Below are positions 1 to 10,369 of a stretch of DNA of 64,000 nt, in pieces. Origin of the DNA: Niebla homalea (lineage: Eukaryota > Ascomycota > Lecanoromycetes > Lecanorales > Ramalinaceae); assembly GCA_019925105.1 (NCBI GenBank), contig JAHGAU010000008.1, forward strand, positions 1,837,380 to 1,901,379. The letters are read 5' to 3'. The translations under genes were made by a program, and so were the position numbers. The notes under the pieces are model-generated. The model ran no database searches and was not told the DNA's origin. It was given only the letters and a program-made list of their open reading frames with translations. How positions within the stretch are numbered: the first letter of the stretch is position 1; each line of letters opens with the position of its first letter.

Positions 1-537
1 GCAGTCTCACCTCCAACAACGCTAGGAGTGGGTCCCTCAGCCAAGCACATTATCGCATCAGTTGATGTCAGACGCCAGCCGGCATTTCAAATCATTCATC
101 GCATCTTGATAACATCTTGCAAAGATCTTCCCCACTCGCCAGACTATCAACCTAGTCCCATGTCCAGATCGCACATTGCTTCGATGCTGCCATCGCACCA
201 CCAATTCTTAACTTGTGGCATTCCGTTGGTGATGATCTGGCATCGTTCATCGTCGTGCCAATTGCGAGTGACCAATGGCAGCAAGGTGGTGCTGTTAAAA
301 GATGCACACTCCATGTGTGGAAAGTCCATTGACTTACCGCTATATCATTAGGCCCAAGCCTTGTCAGGGTCCACGATGGAGATCTGGAGGAGGAAAAGTA
401 CGCATGGGGAGAGGTCCCTAAGATGTCCGAAAAGGACGGAGATACATAGTGGAGCGAGGCTCCAATGATGAATCCAGAGAGAGGTTTGGGGGTACCGTGG
501 TAGTTGGGATGGAGGTCAATGGGCAAGGAGGTGGCCT
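1..537. other. No gene recognised
   Basis: Mixed-composition DNA. Short overlapping ORFs on both strands here do not resemble any family and have no consistent exon structure. I see no RNA gene or repeat. Confidence 0.5.
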
Positions 538-1267
538 ATGATGCACAACAGTACTCAGAGACATGAGACGGATGACAGCCTAAGCAAAGAGGAGTTGACA
601 TCAATGAGGAACCGAAAAGCCGAAAAACAACAATATGAACTTGCAACGACACAGAAGTTCCATGCGGCCGAAAAGAAGCCAGGGATTAGAAAGACAGAGG
701 CTGGAGGCTGAGAAATAGTCAAGTGCGGCCTTCAGCCCAAATGAGATCACACATACAACCGGGTCACTCAGAATCAAGGGAAGGCATCACAGGCGGTAGC
801 AGAGGCTGAGGCGGGAGGGAGGCTCCAATGGGAGATGGGAATGTGGACAAAGGCCAATGTGCCAAAACCCAAAAAACAAGAAATCTCAAGGCCAAAGAAG
901 CCAACTCAAAAAATTAAGTCTGCCAAAAAGAAGGCAGAGCTATGAGGCCCCCAAGATGGGGCCGTAGCAAAAGGAGCAGACCCCGGTGGAGGCCAAGGGG
1001 ACGAAAGGGTCCACAGCATGTTGGCGAGAGAAGAGAAGTAAGTCTGCCCCCCTGCTTTGGCTGTCGAGAGTGAGATGTGCTAACGATTTCTGCATGCCCT
1101 GTAGGGAGCGCATTCAGCGCATTCATTGCTTCGACGCACGGTTGGAAGAGGGTGAGTATCTGGGAATGAATGGGAGGTTGATGGACGTGCGGAAATTCAG
1201 GACGGAGATGGAGTGGTGTTTGGGAGCGTTGGTAGAAAGGATGGTGCTGGCTAGGTTGGCAAATTGA
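538..1267 (+). pseudogene. Broken two-exon gene, charged coiled-coil-like protein
   Basis: From ATG 538 a single frame reads as protein-like, Lys/Glu/Ala/Gln-rich sequence up to a strong intron: donor GTAAGT at 1038, branch GCTAACG near 1078, acceptor CTGTAG ending at 1104. Exon 2 (1105-1267) joins in phase and ends in TGA. The spliced length is 663 nt. Three in-frame stops interrupt exon 1, at 709, 742 and 943, and all are TGA, as expected from C-to-T change of CGA. The C-terminal part (EERIQRI, then a helix-rich stretch ending LVERMVLARLAN) looks best preserved. The family is not recognised. The phase-perfect intron and continuous sense frame argue for a real ancestral gene; the stops argue that it is dead. 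An alternative is a second intron hiding the stops, but I see no good splice sites for that. Confidence 0.5.
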
Positions 1268-2283
1268 GATGGATATCTTCATGTGAAATGGCAGTGTAGG
1301 AGGAGCTCATCTTGGTTGTGGGGCTCAGATGTTGGGAGAGGCGGAGGAGAAGAAATCATCATGGGATATAGAGTAGCTGACCAAGGATGCGTCAATGAAG
1401 TCGTACGTGGATACGGTCCATAGTCGTATGATGCGTTAGACAGAGTAGACATGAGAGATGCAAGTCTTATTTGAATTCCGCTCAAGTACGGCGCAAATGC
1501 TCACGTCCTTACCCTTGAGTACTGCACATCTCCTCAACGTTTAGCTTGGAAACATGATCTCCCTGCGCCCTCATGTCCAGCTCCCTTTAAAGTTGCACCG
1601 CCGGGCACAGTGTCAAAATGAGAGCATTCGCACCCAATTGATTAACGGCTCACTCGCGCAGCTGTACAACTTCCCCTCATCAGCAGGTATCATCAGCCGA
1701 CCTCAGCGCCAGACTCCATGGCGTCCGAAACAACAAGAGTGGACATAGACTGAAACAAGAATGACAACGCATGACCGACATCCTTCAGCGCGTAATGCCT
1801 GGAAAAGCTCTTGAATGGTCCGATGAGTGGAGGCGTGCATGAAGAATACGGAATTGTGCAGACGCCGGTAGCTGCCCTCATGCAATCTTGAAACGCCTTG
1901 CGCAATCCCAGATGGCGTGCTTGTTTCAAGAATTACCGTATTCTGCACGATAACGCGTCACCAGTGTTTGCGATTCGATGATTCAGCCTTGCTGATCAAG
2001 AAGCCTGCTTTGGCATGCAAGGCTGGCAGTCATCTCTCGTGACCTATCCGTTGGAGGTAGCCCTTGTCCAGCGTTTCGTTTGCGTAGTGACGTTTCGCAA
2101 TGCAAGGGTATAAAGTCTTGAGACACTTGAGAGGAAGGGGCAGTGCAGAACATGCAGGTTAAAAGATACAAAAGGCGCCATATCGCTGATCCCATCCAGC
2201 TTTCTTTCCCATCACAGCTCTTCAGGCCTGTCGGAATCACGCCTAATCACAGATTGTCAGTGAAGCGGGGAGAACAAACTACA
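1268..2283. other. No gene recognised
   Basis: About 1 kb with no convincing reading frame. Two short overlapping minus-strand ORFs near 1693-1948 lie in different frames and match nothing I know. The last part probably contains the promoter of the gene starting at 2284. Confidence 0.4.
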
Positions 2284-3164
2284 ATGCCACAACCTCCTAG
2301 GACCATGCAATTCTCTTCTCCTTCCAAGGACCGGATCCTGATCGCGTCAGTCTCACGTTGCACCCGTCCTACCGAAGGATCTTTCTTCGCTGATCTTCAT
2401 GATAGCATTAAGCCAGTACCCGGGATCAAGACCTTGCGTGTGGAGGATGTCTCAAACATGCTGAACTCATTGAACATCAGCATAAAAGAGCCTGTGGTAT
2501 GGCACCTTTATCAATCTGTCTTGCCATTGCTGTCATAGTGGTACTTGACTGATGACTGGCCATCTAGGAGCAGTTGTACATGCCTGCAGATGAAATTCAC
2601 CCCACCCCAGACTACGTCAATGTGTTCTCCTTCGAAGTAGACCCATCAGATCCGAAGCCTCCACCATCCGCACTCTCGAGTCTCAAAGGCCCTTTGCCTG
2701 ATCAGGAGAAGAGTGGGGGTAGCAATGTTGGTGCGGACTTCACCAGTAACGTCGCGACGGTGGGCGACCGTGACGACTACATCAAGGCCTCGGATCTGGA
2801 GGCTCATCTATCCTTGCTAGACAAGGCGCAAGAACAGGGCGATCAGGTCGACTTCGCTGCAAAGAGGATCGATGATTATGGCGGAGAGTGAGCGCCTTAC
2901 AAAGTTTGCGTCCAATTGTACCGTACATTTTGCTGACGCTGTCATCTGTAGTGAACGCATCTTGGAGTGCAAAGCAGATCTAAGGAACCGATTCTTCCCT
3001 GTGACAGTGACGGATCGAGTCAACCATAAGGGCTTCCTAGGTACTGTGTCCGATCAGAATTCCAGGGTGACGAGAGACTAATCATTTCGCCTAAAGAGAT
3101 TGCTTTGACCCCGAAGACGCCTAAGTACAATCCTAAAGGCTATGACATGGAGTTGAATCTTTGA
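2284..3164 (+). CDS. Multi-exon hypothetical protein
   Basis: ATG 2284 opens a frame that runs to 2496. A phase-0 intron follows (2497-2567, GTATGG...CTAG, branch TTGACTGATGAC), then exon 2 (2568-2887, containing the acidic stretch DYVNVFSFEVDPSD), a second intron (2888-2951, GTGAGC...CTGTAG), and exon 3 starting at 2952 in phase. Exon 3 runs well to the Gly-Phe-Leu near 3040. A coherent C-terminal peptide (PKTPKYNPKGYDMELNL, stop at 3162-3164) continues one frame away. The only GT-AG that restores the frame spans just 17 nt (3041-3057), too short for a spliceosomal intron, so this is either a small indel or a degenerated intron. No domain is recognised. Three consistent splice junctions make a real gene likely; whether it is still functional is open. 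Confidence 0.5.
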
Positions 3165-4014
3165 TTATGAATAGGCCCTGCCCAAGGTCTACTCACTGGT
3201 ATTGCTGGATTGAAGGGGCAATCATTAGATTGACTAAGAAGACAATGTAGGAATCCGGCAGCGTCTCACAAGGTCACCCATCAATCAAGCAAGACTATGT
3301 TTGACATGAAGTCGAGTTCTTGACACCTGCATACTTCTCTCAATGTCTCGGCCCTCGAGCCTCGATGCATGATGTACGCAAGCTTTTTACTCAGACTGGC
3401 CATCTCCATGAAGCATTTTTCCGTTTAGGCCTATGCAAGCAAGCGGCTTCGACTCTAGTTCCTGCTGTCAAGGGATTGTGAGTTGCATACGCTGTTGGGC
3501 CTGCCAAATTGCTTGAGCCTCATAATCTCGTCATCTATAGTCTCGCTGTCAAGTTGGAGAGCAGACAAACAGCCATTGAAGCCCCTACCCTCACAGCTTC
3601 ATGACTCTGCAAGCACAATCACAGCCGGTCTCATAAGTCTTCTGCTCAAATATCGGAAGACTTTGCTACTGCTCCTTATCAGATCGTGGCCTCCGGTAGA
3701 TTTGGCGGCTGTTGCTTTGCGGGTATCGTACCGGCTAAGTAGACATTGTACTTCCCATTTTCCCAACCCTTCTTATTGGACGAAGAGCTTCGACAAAGGG
3801 CCAAAGCGCGCTCCGAGCGCAGAGATAAAAAGCTTGTTATCATGATACCGTCCCCGTGACTAGTCGTGAGATGCGATCTCACGTATTTTGCTTAGGCGCC
3901 CTTGCCGACCGGCCCCAACTTTGAAGGAGTACCAAACCTTAGTTTCAACGCATATGAGCGTCTGTATCTAACCTTCGCTCTCTGTTGCTTTCTTTGGCGT
4001 TAGCTTGTCTCTTT
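3165..4014. other. No gene recognised
   Basis: Nothing I can support. A 120-aa plus-strand ORF at 3483-3845 is leucine/serine-rich without any recognisable motif and is treated as chance. Confidence 0.4.
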
Positions 4015-4018
4015 ATGC

Positions 4019-5085
4019 TTGCTCAAAATCATTTCTCGAGTTGTGTTCAGAATCTCGTGCCTGGCGGTGGCTACGCGGTCAACAACAGTTGAAGGCCTGG
4101 TAGCAAGTAATATTACCAATATTTCATCTGGCACTGCCGTACAGAATCTACAGCATGTAGCCAAGGATCCAGCGATGAGGTGTAGGACGGCTGATTTATT
4201 GCAAACTTAGTCCCTGGCCAGACGTACCATGTAGAGTGCCGGTGGGCTCCCAATACGGAGTCTTGGACTATCTCACTTACGGCCCAGGTAGCTTCTCTGA
4301 ACATTTCGCCTCAATTGTTGACAGGTTCATGGCACTGATCATAGTCCACCTTGGCGCGGGTAATCTTTGGCCTTACGCCAAAAGCCAATCCTCAGCGCAA
4401 TCGCCCAGCGATGAGAAAATCCAAACATTCGCATTCGAGCTTTCCCAAGTGTTCTCCTTTCCCCCAATTCCCCATGACTACCTCGGAACGCTGGCAGATG
4501 TCATCAGAGGGCAGACTTCTGCACACGGGGTACGTGAGCTGGGGGGGGGAAAGTTGAGGGTTATGCATCATACAGAAGCGGCACATATGTGCAGAAGCGG
4601 GGAGGGGCGTCACCGAGGGTTGTTCAGGTCAGCGCTGGTATTCGTGGCTGTCGAAGATCTAATAAGATCATCCATCTTCCTGGAGGTCATGAAAATCGGT
4701 CCCAACACATATCCTGACGCCTACAGGGAGCGCTCCATGCAGTCCCTAGGTAGCACGCTTGATGCGTTGAAAGCCTTGCCCTTCGTGAGAAAATTCAAGA
4801 GACGAGCCGGATCCGCAAGGCAAAGAGTTCTTTTTCAACTTACAAGTGAATAAGACGGAGACTCGGGCGTCTTCTGAATTTTCAAAATCCATGGCTGTTG
4901 GTGTCACGGAGGCTTTTCTCTCCTTTGGGCAGGGTGTCTCGGCTCTCAGCTATACGCACTTCAAGGTTGTGCAGGCCGTCGATGATATGGCTCCTGCCTT
5001 CATCGCTTTTGGTCCTATCGCTCAAGCGGGAACTCCCGTCTTGGGCAGTCCAAATAGTTCAGCTAGTGCTCTTGATCTAGCTTGA
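4019..5085 (+). pseudogene. Tandem secreted-protein paralogue, copy 1, frameshifted
   Basis: Copy 1 of a tandem pair with 5823-6871. Recognisable blocks in order are an N-terminal piece with an Asn-rich segment (about 4100), an intron acceptor just before 4211, the conserved PWPD motif, a YLTYGPGSF segment, HGVRELGGG (about 4535), the block IGPNTYPDAYRERS, and a C-terminal block ending SALDLA and a stop. The main frame (4236-4853) shifts by one nucleotide between about 4795 and 4810. The downstream frame then matches copy 2 (DPQGKEFF here, NAQGDYY there). The first exon and its start are unclear: no in-frame ATG precedes the signal-like region and the splice phase does not close cleanly. Family unknown. 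The shared layout and C-terminus support duplication of one ancestral secreted protein. Confidence 0.6.
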
Positions 5086-5822
5086 GGGAAGTATTCGTCG
5101 ATTCTTTGCTCAAATTGATCACCAATCGTGGTTTATGACCCGTGCAATCTTCGATCGACCGTCTCGCAGAGTGCTTCTCAATTTTCGTCTAGCTTTCAGC
5201 GCAGGCATTTGAATGGTACAAAAATAGCAACTGCTGTTTAAAATACTCGGACTGGCAAATAGTTCTTTGTCTTTGGGGCATGGGTGCCCATAGTGGATCT
5301 GTGACGTGCTATTTTCGCAAGGCCGGTTATGAGCTATCCAGTAGATCTAGCACGCATGATATTGCGCTGCTTTCGGTACCGAAGCCAGTGAAAAGACCGA
5401 CGGCGAGATAGCCACTTACGAGAGACTAGTAGGCGATAAGAGGCCTTGATATTGTTCGTGATCACGCCTTCATGTCCATTGCGAATGCAGCCATGGTATA
5501 ACCAGCTGCCAGAATCCAGACGGCCGCAGCTTGCAAGTGTGATGAAATGCAACCACATGGGTCTCAAAGAATTATGAGGCTTGTGGGATGTGCTAGGTAT
5601 GTGACTTTGCGCGCGGGTTCCCTCACGGGTTGTTGTTGGAGCGGCTGAATAGAATGTCATCCTTCGACCGTATGCTTGTCACTGAACGGGAAGCCTTAAC
5701 CCAGAGACAAACGCACGAAGTGCTCACGCGCCCTTTGCCATGTGATCACTAGATATTTGAGCGAGTGCATCCGCCATTTCCTTGGGCACGCCTTTGTGCA
5801 ATTTGTCCGAAATTATGCAGTA
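5086..5822. other. Spacer between tandem paralogues
   Basis: No convincing gene. It should hold the copy 1 terminator and copy 2 promoter. A 108-aa minus ORF at 5334-5660 has no recognisable features. Confidence 0.4.
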
Positions 5823-6871
5823 ATGAAAATTCTTCAATGTGCACTGATGATCTTGAGCCTGCCTCTGATCACTCTTATCACAGATGGAGAGGCTTTGGTG
5901 ATACATAACAAAACCGCGCTGTCCGCTGGTATTGCCTTTTACAACTCAACGTGACTTGTACAGCAAGCCGCTGGACAATGGATATGAGCGCTGATCGCTA
6001 GCAGACGTACTCCATGGCCAGACCTACCCTACTGGACCTTAGTGAACAACGCCTCCGGTTTCTTGATCTTTGAGGCATACGGCCACGACTTTGCTGAAGA
6101 GCTCAGCGCCCCGGTTGATAACTTCATGGAACTAATCACTGCCCGCTTTTTGGACGATGGCAATACAGTCAAGCGCAATTCTCCGCCCTATACCTGAACA
6201 ATGGCTCCCAGACGCCCGCATTTGAACCCCATCAGGATCGTTCGTCCACCTCAATCGCACCTTTACTTCCAAACTACCTTGCGGCACTGCTGGGGGCCAT
6301 CAGAAAGCAGAATGCCATGCACGGACTACGTGAGCTGGGCCCAAGGTTGGACCATTCAACCGCTTATAGCGGGTTCTATATCCAGATAGGGGCCCAAGTA
6401 TACATCGATCCCACGCGACAGTCGGCGCCTCTCTTCTTGGCCGATAAAACCCTCTTGGAAGGATCTATGTCTCTCGAGATTGTCTACGTAGGCCCATACA
6501 CATACCCAGCCAGGGAGAAGGATGCCTCCTTGCAATGCTTGAAGGGCGTGTTTGATCAGTTGAACTCTCTGCCGCCGCGGGAAATCTTCGTCCGCAAGGA
6601 CGCAGAGGATAGACCTAATGCTCAAGGTGATTATTATTAATACAGTCTCGAAGGAGAGCAAAAGGCGCCATTCTCGAACAGCATGGCCGCCAGTGTCACA
6701 GCAACCTTGATCGCGTTCCTTGAGGGTCTCGAGGAGGTTAGGTATGTATACTTCAGGGTCGTACAGGTCAGTAACATGTGGCCTTCATTCGTTGCTTTTG
6801 GAGTCTGGGCCAAGACTGGAACCCCTTTCGCAGGTAACAGTAGTGTGGCTAGGGTTGTTGATATAGCTTAA
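5823..6871 (+). pseudogene. Tandem secreted-protein paralogue, copy 2, frameshift and stop
   Basis: ATG 5823 starts a 43-residue exon with a classical signal peptide (MKILQCALMILSLPLITLI). An intron follows (5951-6004, GTGACT...CTAGCAG, 54 nt), joining in phase to an exon opening with RTPWPDLPYW. The frame is lost by one nucleotide near 6155-6165 (after FLDDGN) and resumes in the frame containing NYLAALLGAIRKQ, MHGLRELG and YVGPYTYPA. A TAA at 6638-6640 then interrupts that frame, but the frame continues past it through a C-terminal block homologous to copy 1 and ends VVDIA-stop at 6871. With two independent lesions this copy is unlikely to make full-length protein. The family is not recognised; the signal peptide and N-glycosylation-type Asn sites suggest secretion. 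Confidence 0.65.
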
Positions 6872-7451
6872 GACCAACACTGATCATCTGGCGCACCCCT
6901 TCATTGTTCTGGACAACAGCCGATTTCGAATTGCATGACTCATTTCAATCGCTTGCAAGCATCAGACACAGAGTTTGTTGCAGGCTGGCATGAACTCTAA
7001 TGGAGGTAAGACTGATCGACCTTGCACTTGAGGCAAGAATGTTCTTCATCCCTATTTTTCGTAAGATTTGGGACATTTCTTTGTATAGAAGAGAGATTGA
7101 TGGAGGATCATGAAAGCTGAAAATGAAAATGCCAAGACCTCACGCTTACTAATCCTTGCACGCCAAGTCTTTGACCTCGCAAGCCACGGTAGAATTAGAG
7201 CTAGTCGCATTCATTTATCGATCATCATCATTATCATGTGGCAAGCCAAAGTTATGGTGTAACATCCTGCTTTATCAGTTCTGACACCTATAGAAGTACC
7301 ATCTCCCATCTGGGAGGGATGAGCTCGGCCATCTCCGTGTCCGTCTGGACGCTTCGGGTTCGATGTAACTCATCTGGCCGTGTTTTCGCAACATCTTCTA
7401 CTTTGAACATTATTTAATAATTAATAATATTGAGCGTCACCGTCTACAGCC
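6872..7451. promoter_or_regulatory. Upstream region of the hotdog-fold gene
   Basis: No ORF. An A/T run at about 7411-7430 (TTATTTAATAATTAATAATA) sits 20-40 nt before the start codon at 7452 and may be part of the core promoter. No specific operator is visible. Confidence 0.3.
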
Positions 7452-8531
7452 ATGCCTCTCTCCTCCACCCTGATCAATTTCCTCAATCGTCTAGGCCTCC
7501 ACCCACGACCCAACATCTGGAAGGTCCTCACCATCATCTTCTTCCTCCTCAACCTCAAAACTTTCCCGTTTGCATGGCACCTACGCCTCATCATCTCCTT
7601 CATTACGCACACGCGGGCTCGTCACCAGCGTCTCGCCCGCTCTCTCGGTCCTTCCTCCCTCTTCAAGCCCATGATAACCACTTCCCATTCTCCCTTCCTC
7701 GAATGCGACTACAACCTCCACAAGTCCAACAGCACTTACTTCTCCGATTTTGATATCTCACGAATGAAGATCCTAACCTCCCTCGCTGGCTCTGGCATTG
7801 AGTCTACAATGAAAGATTTGAAGGACAAGCCTGGTCGCTTTGGGATAGCCCTTGGGGGCGTGCACATGAATTTCAAGAGGGAGATCGGGATGTATGAGCG
7901 CTATGAGATATGGACGCGCCTGCTAAGCTGGGATCGGAAGTGGTTCTATGGGGTAACCCATTTCGTCAAGAAGGGTGCTGTCAAGCCTACAGCCTATTTG
8001 TTGCAGCCGTGGAAGAGGGGGACTTCAGACAGGCACTCCAAGACCAAAGACGGTCAGGAAGGGGAGAAGCAGGACGTACCATCTAATGGTCAGCCCTTCA
8101 TCTTCGCTTCCGGCATTTCCAAGTACGTCTTCAAGAAGGGCCGTCTCACTATCCCTCCTGAGCGAGTCTGGCGCAACGCTGGACTCCTCCCACCCAAACC
8201 ACCGTCAATAGAAGAGACCCTACCCGTGATCGACTCACCGGCAGCAGAAAGGTCAGGTGAAGGTGTGGAGACCATGTCAGGCGCGGTAGCAGTGGCGGAG
8301 GAAGCGATGGAGAAGATCACACCAGAGAATGCAAAAGAGATGCTGGATCAGAGTTGGAGATTGCTGGACAAGAGTGATAATATAGACCGTGGTCAGCAAG
8401 GCGAGTGGACATGGAACAGGGTAGAGAGAGAACGACTCAGAGGACTGCGACTCGCGAGCATGTTTGACGGCTTGCAGGGCCTGAACGAGGAATTTGTCTA
8501 TGAGGGCGAGCCAGCGCTGGGCATCTACTGA
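7452..8531 (+). CDS. THEM6-like hotdog/thioesterase-family protein
   Basis: A single-exon, 359-aa protein that appears intact. A hydrophobic segment at residues 22-38 looks like an N-terminal membrane anchor. The region at about 78-215 matches the THEM6/4HBT-like hotdog family: CDYNLHKSNSTYFSDFDISR corresponds to the usual acyl-binding N-terminal strand and helix, followed by ALGGVHMNFKREI and YEIWTRLLSWDRKWFYGVTHFV, which are typical of this fungal family. Such proteins are usually called thioesterase-like, and fungal members are sometimes labelled capsule-polysaccharide-biosynthesis proteins. Catalytic activity has not been established for most, so the reaction here is inferred only. Residues 215-359 are a charged tail found in fungal members. 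The start ATG has an A/T-rich upstream region and no upstream in-frame ATG. Neighbours suggest no pathway. Confidence 0.85.
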   Translation: MPLSSTLINFLNRLGLHPRPNIWKVLTIIFFLLNLKTFPFAWHLRLIISFITHTRARHQRLARSLGPSSLFKPMITTSHSPFLECDYNLHKSNSTYFSDFDISRMKILTSLAGSGIESTMKDLKDKPGRFGIALGGVHMNFKREIGMYERYEIWTRLLSWDRKWFYGVTHFVKKGAVKPTAYLLQPWKRGTSDRHSKTKDGQEGEKQDVPSNGQPFIFASGISKYVFKKGRLTIPPERVWRNAGLLPPKPPSIEETLPVIDSPAAERSGEGVETMSGAVAVAEEAMEKITPENAKEMLDQSWRLLDKSDNIDRGQQGEWTWNRVERERLRGLRLASMFDGLQGLNEEFVYEGEPALGIY

Positions 8532-9097
8532 TCCTCGCCAAAGGGCCTTTAGCGAGGCAGAAGTCCTATAGAGCATCTTTTGCAATGAGCCTTCGATACA
8601 GCGGTGAAATCTGCCGCATCAGTTCACTCATTTGCTCGGCCACTCAATCGCGTGACACGACCCACTCGACCTACCCCCCCTTTACGCATCCGGTCTTCTG
8701 CTTTGGGGAAAGCCACCAGATCAGTGGTCAGTCACCCTCCGACGGCTTATCTCGTGATGGTAGCAATGCCAGCTCGCACCAGGAGATTCGCATTCGCGCC
8801 CGGCTATGGTTGCTGATGGAGGGCCGAATGAGCTCCAGACGTTTCACCGACACGATCTTATCAACGTGTCGCTTCGATTGGGTGAGGTTGACGTTCAGGA
8901 ATGTATGTGCCCTACGTGATGTCAAATGGACTTACTATGAAGCCCTAGGATGCCTGACAAACATCCAATACATGAAGATAGAAAATATAGAGGGACTTTC
9001 TTTTCAACCGGACATCATCCAGCTACATTGAATGCTTTGTTTCACTTTGTTCTAATATCCTCTGTCGGTCACAAGGAAACATTCTGATTGCGTTTCT
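8532..9097. other. No gene recognised
   Basis: Contains a 148-aa plus ORF (8585-9031) with no motif, probably chance plus the 3' UTR of the upstream gene. Confidence 0.35.
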
Positions 9098-9760
9098 TCA
9101 CGGGCAGACCGGCTCACCTTGATTCAACAAGACTGGCGAAGAAGTACCCTTTCCTGACCATGCGACCTGCTGAAACAACCCCATTATATGGAAGATACCC
9201 AAACCCAATCCAACCATCCGAGTCCAGCGAAGGAATCCCCCTCCACCTCCCTCCTCGGCCACCCACAACACCCTCCTTCCCGAACTCCGCTCCCAAACGA
9301 CCTTCACCCCACCCACCGCCCGCTCCCCCACCGTCGTCTTCCACACTCTCCACCCCTCCAACTCCACATCCACGGCCACTCCCACCAACGCCCTTACATC
9401 CCGCTTCGCCCACTCACTGATCCTCTCCTCACTCCACCCTTCGCCCTCGGCCTCCGTCAGCAGCTGAAAACACAATCTACAGCAGATCCCACTCAACCCC
9501 TGCTCCTCCGCATCCCCTCCCCCGCACCATCACCATCAGCCGGACGAGCAAGCCACGCATCAAAAGGCCCCTGCCATCCGTGGGCGTGGCGGTTCACCCA
9601 CGCGGTAGACACGTCGACAGCTCGGGCAGACCTGATCGATGGAGTGGGGTTTTGTTGTTATAGATCATCAGGTGCGCCATCGCTTGCCCGGCCGCATCTT
9701 GTGGGAGTTGTGAGGTCAGGAGTTGGAAGAGGTCCGGGGACGTGAAGGCTTAGCGGTTGG
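9098..9760 (-). pseudogene. Possible decayed gene, family unknown
   Basis: On the minus strand, protein-like sequence continues across three frames: a block around 9720-9640 (PDLFQLLTSQLPQDAAGQAM), one around 9640-9530 (AWVNRHAHGWQGPFDAWLAR) and one from about 9500 down to 9200 (WSEERISEWAKRDVRALVG, then Val/Gly-rich sequence). Each passes to the next by a single-nucleotide frame change with no plausible intron. The composition (Trp, His, charged residues in balanced use) looks coding, while all opposite-strand ORFs are Pro/Ser/His-rich shadows. No family is recognised. Simple chance ORFs in a locally G/C-rich segment remain possible. Confidence 0.3.
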
Positions 9761-10369
9761 GGGCGGTGGGAAAGGGGGAGTGGGTGGGCGGTGGTGAAGG
9801 CGGTGAGATTTGGTGCTGTGGAAACCTAAGGGGGCAGGGGGAGATGTAGGGGGAAGTGTGGTGGTGATGTTAAGGGTAATGATGTTGTGGAAGACTTTGG
9901 TAGATGTGTGGAGTTGGATGGTTTCGCTATTATATATTTCTTGTCGACAATTGGAAGTATAGCGACGCGCCAAGGCACGATGAGGAAATGCGCCAAGACA
10001 TTGATAAGGAATCGCGCCATGATGTCATAGTCAGCCCTGAGCTCTGGCATACAAGGCTGAGTTTCTCAGGTCTTATGTTCTTGTTGCCCCCATCAAGCGG
10101 CAAGGGAATTATCACGCACTGAATCTTTTGCACGCTTGTGCATAGAGAGGAACGTGCATGTGTTAATCTTCCTTATCAAGTAGAAGATCAAAGATCCTGC
10201 GAGTTGACAGCTTGTTCGAAGAGGATTGTGTCAGGAGCATCCCAGCTTCGTATAGAGATCTTATTGTTAGCTACCCATACTAGGAGATTGGTGAATGATT
10301 AGTTGATGCGCTAGCTTCTCTACAGACTTGAAACAGCAAGGTCGTGGCAGTAACCCAGTGGAAAAGGTC
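9761..10369. other. Upstream region of the HET gene
   Basis: No gene supported. A possible splice acceptor (TTCTCTACAG, about 10316-10325) precedes the HET coding region, so an upstream non-coding or short coding exon cannot be excluded. Confidence 0.3.

Noticed and set aside
3041..3057. 17-nt GT-AG intron restoring the frame in the gene at 2284-3164
   Set aside because: Far below the minimum length for splicing in fungi; treated as an indel or decayed intron.
8585..9031. 148-aa plus-strand ORF after the hotdog gene
   Set aside because: No start context, motif or homologous block; composition looks random.
9114..9413. Gly/Val-rich minus-strand ORF of 99 aa
   Set aside because: It is an off-frame shadow of the more protein-like frame in 9098-9496.
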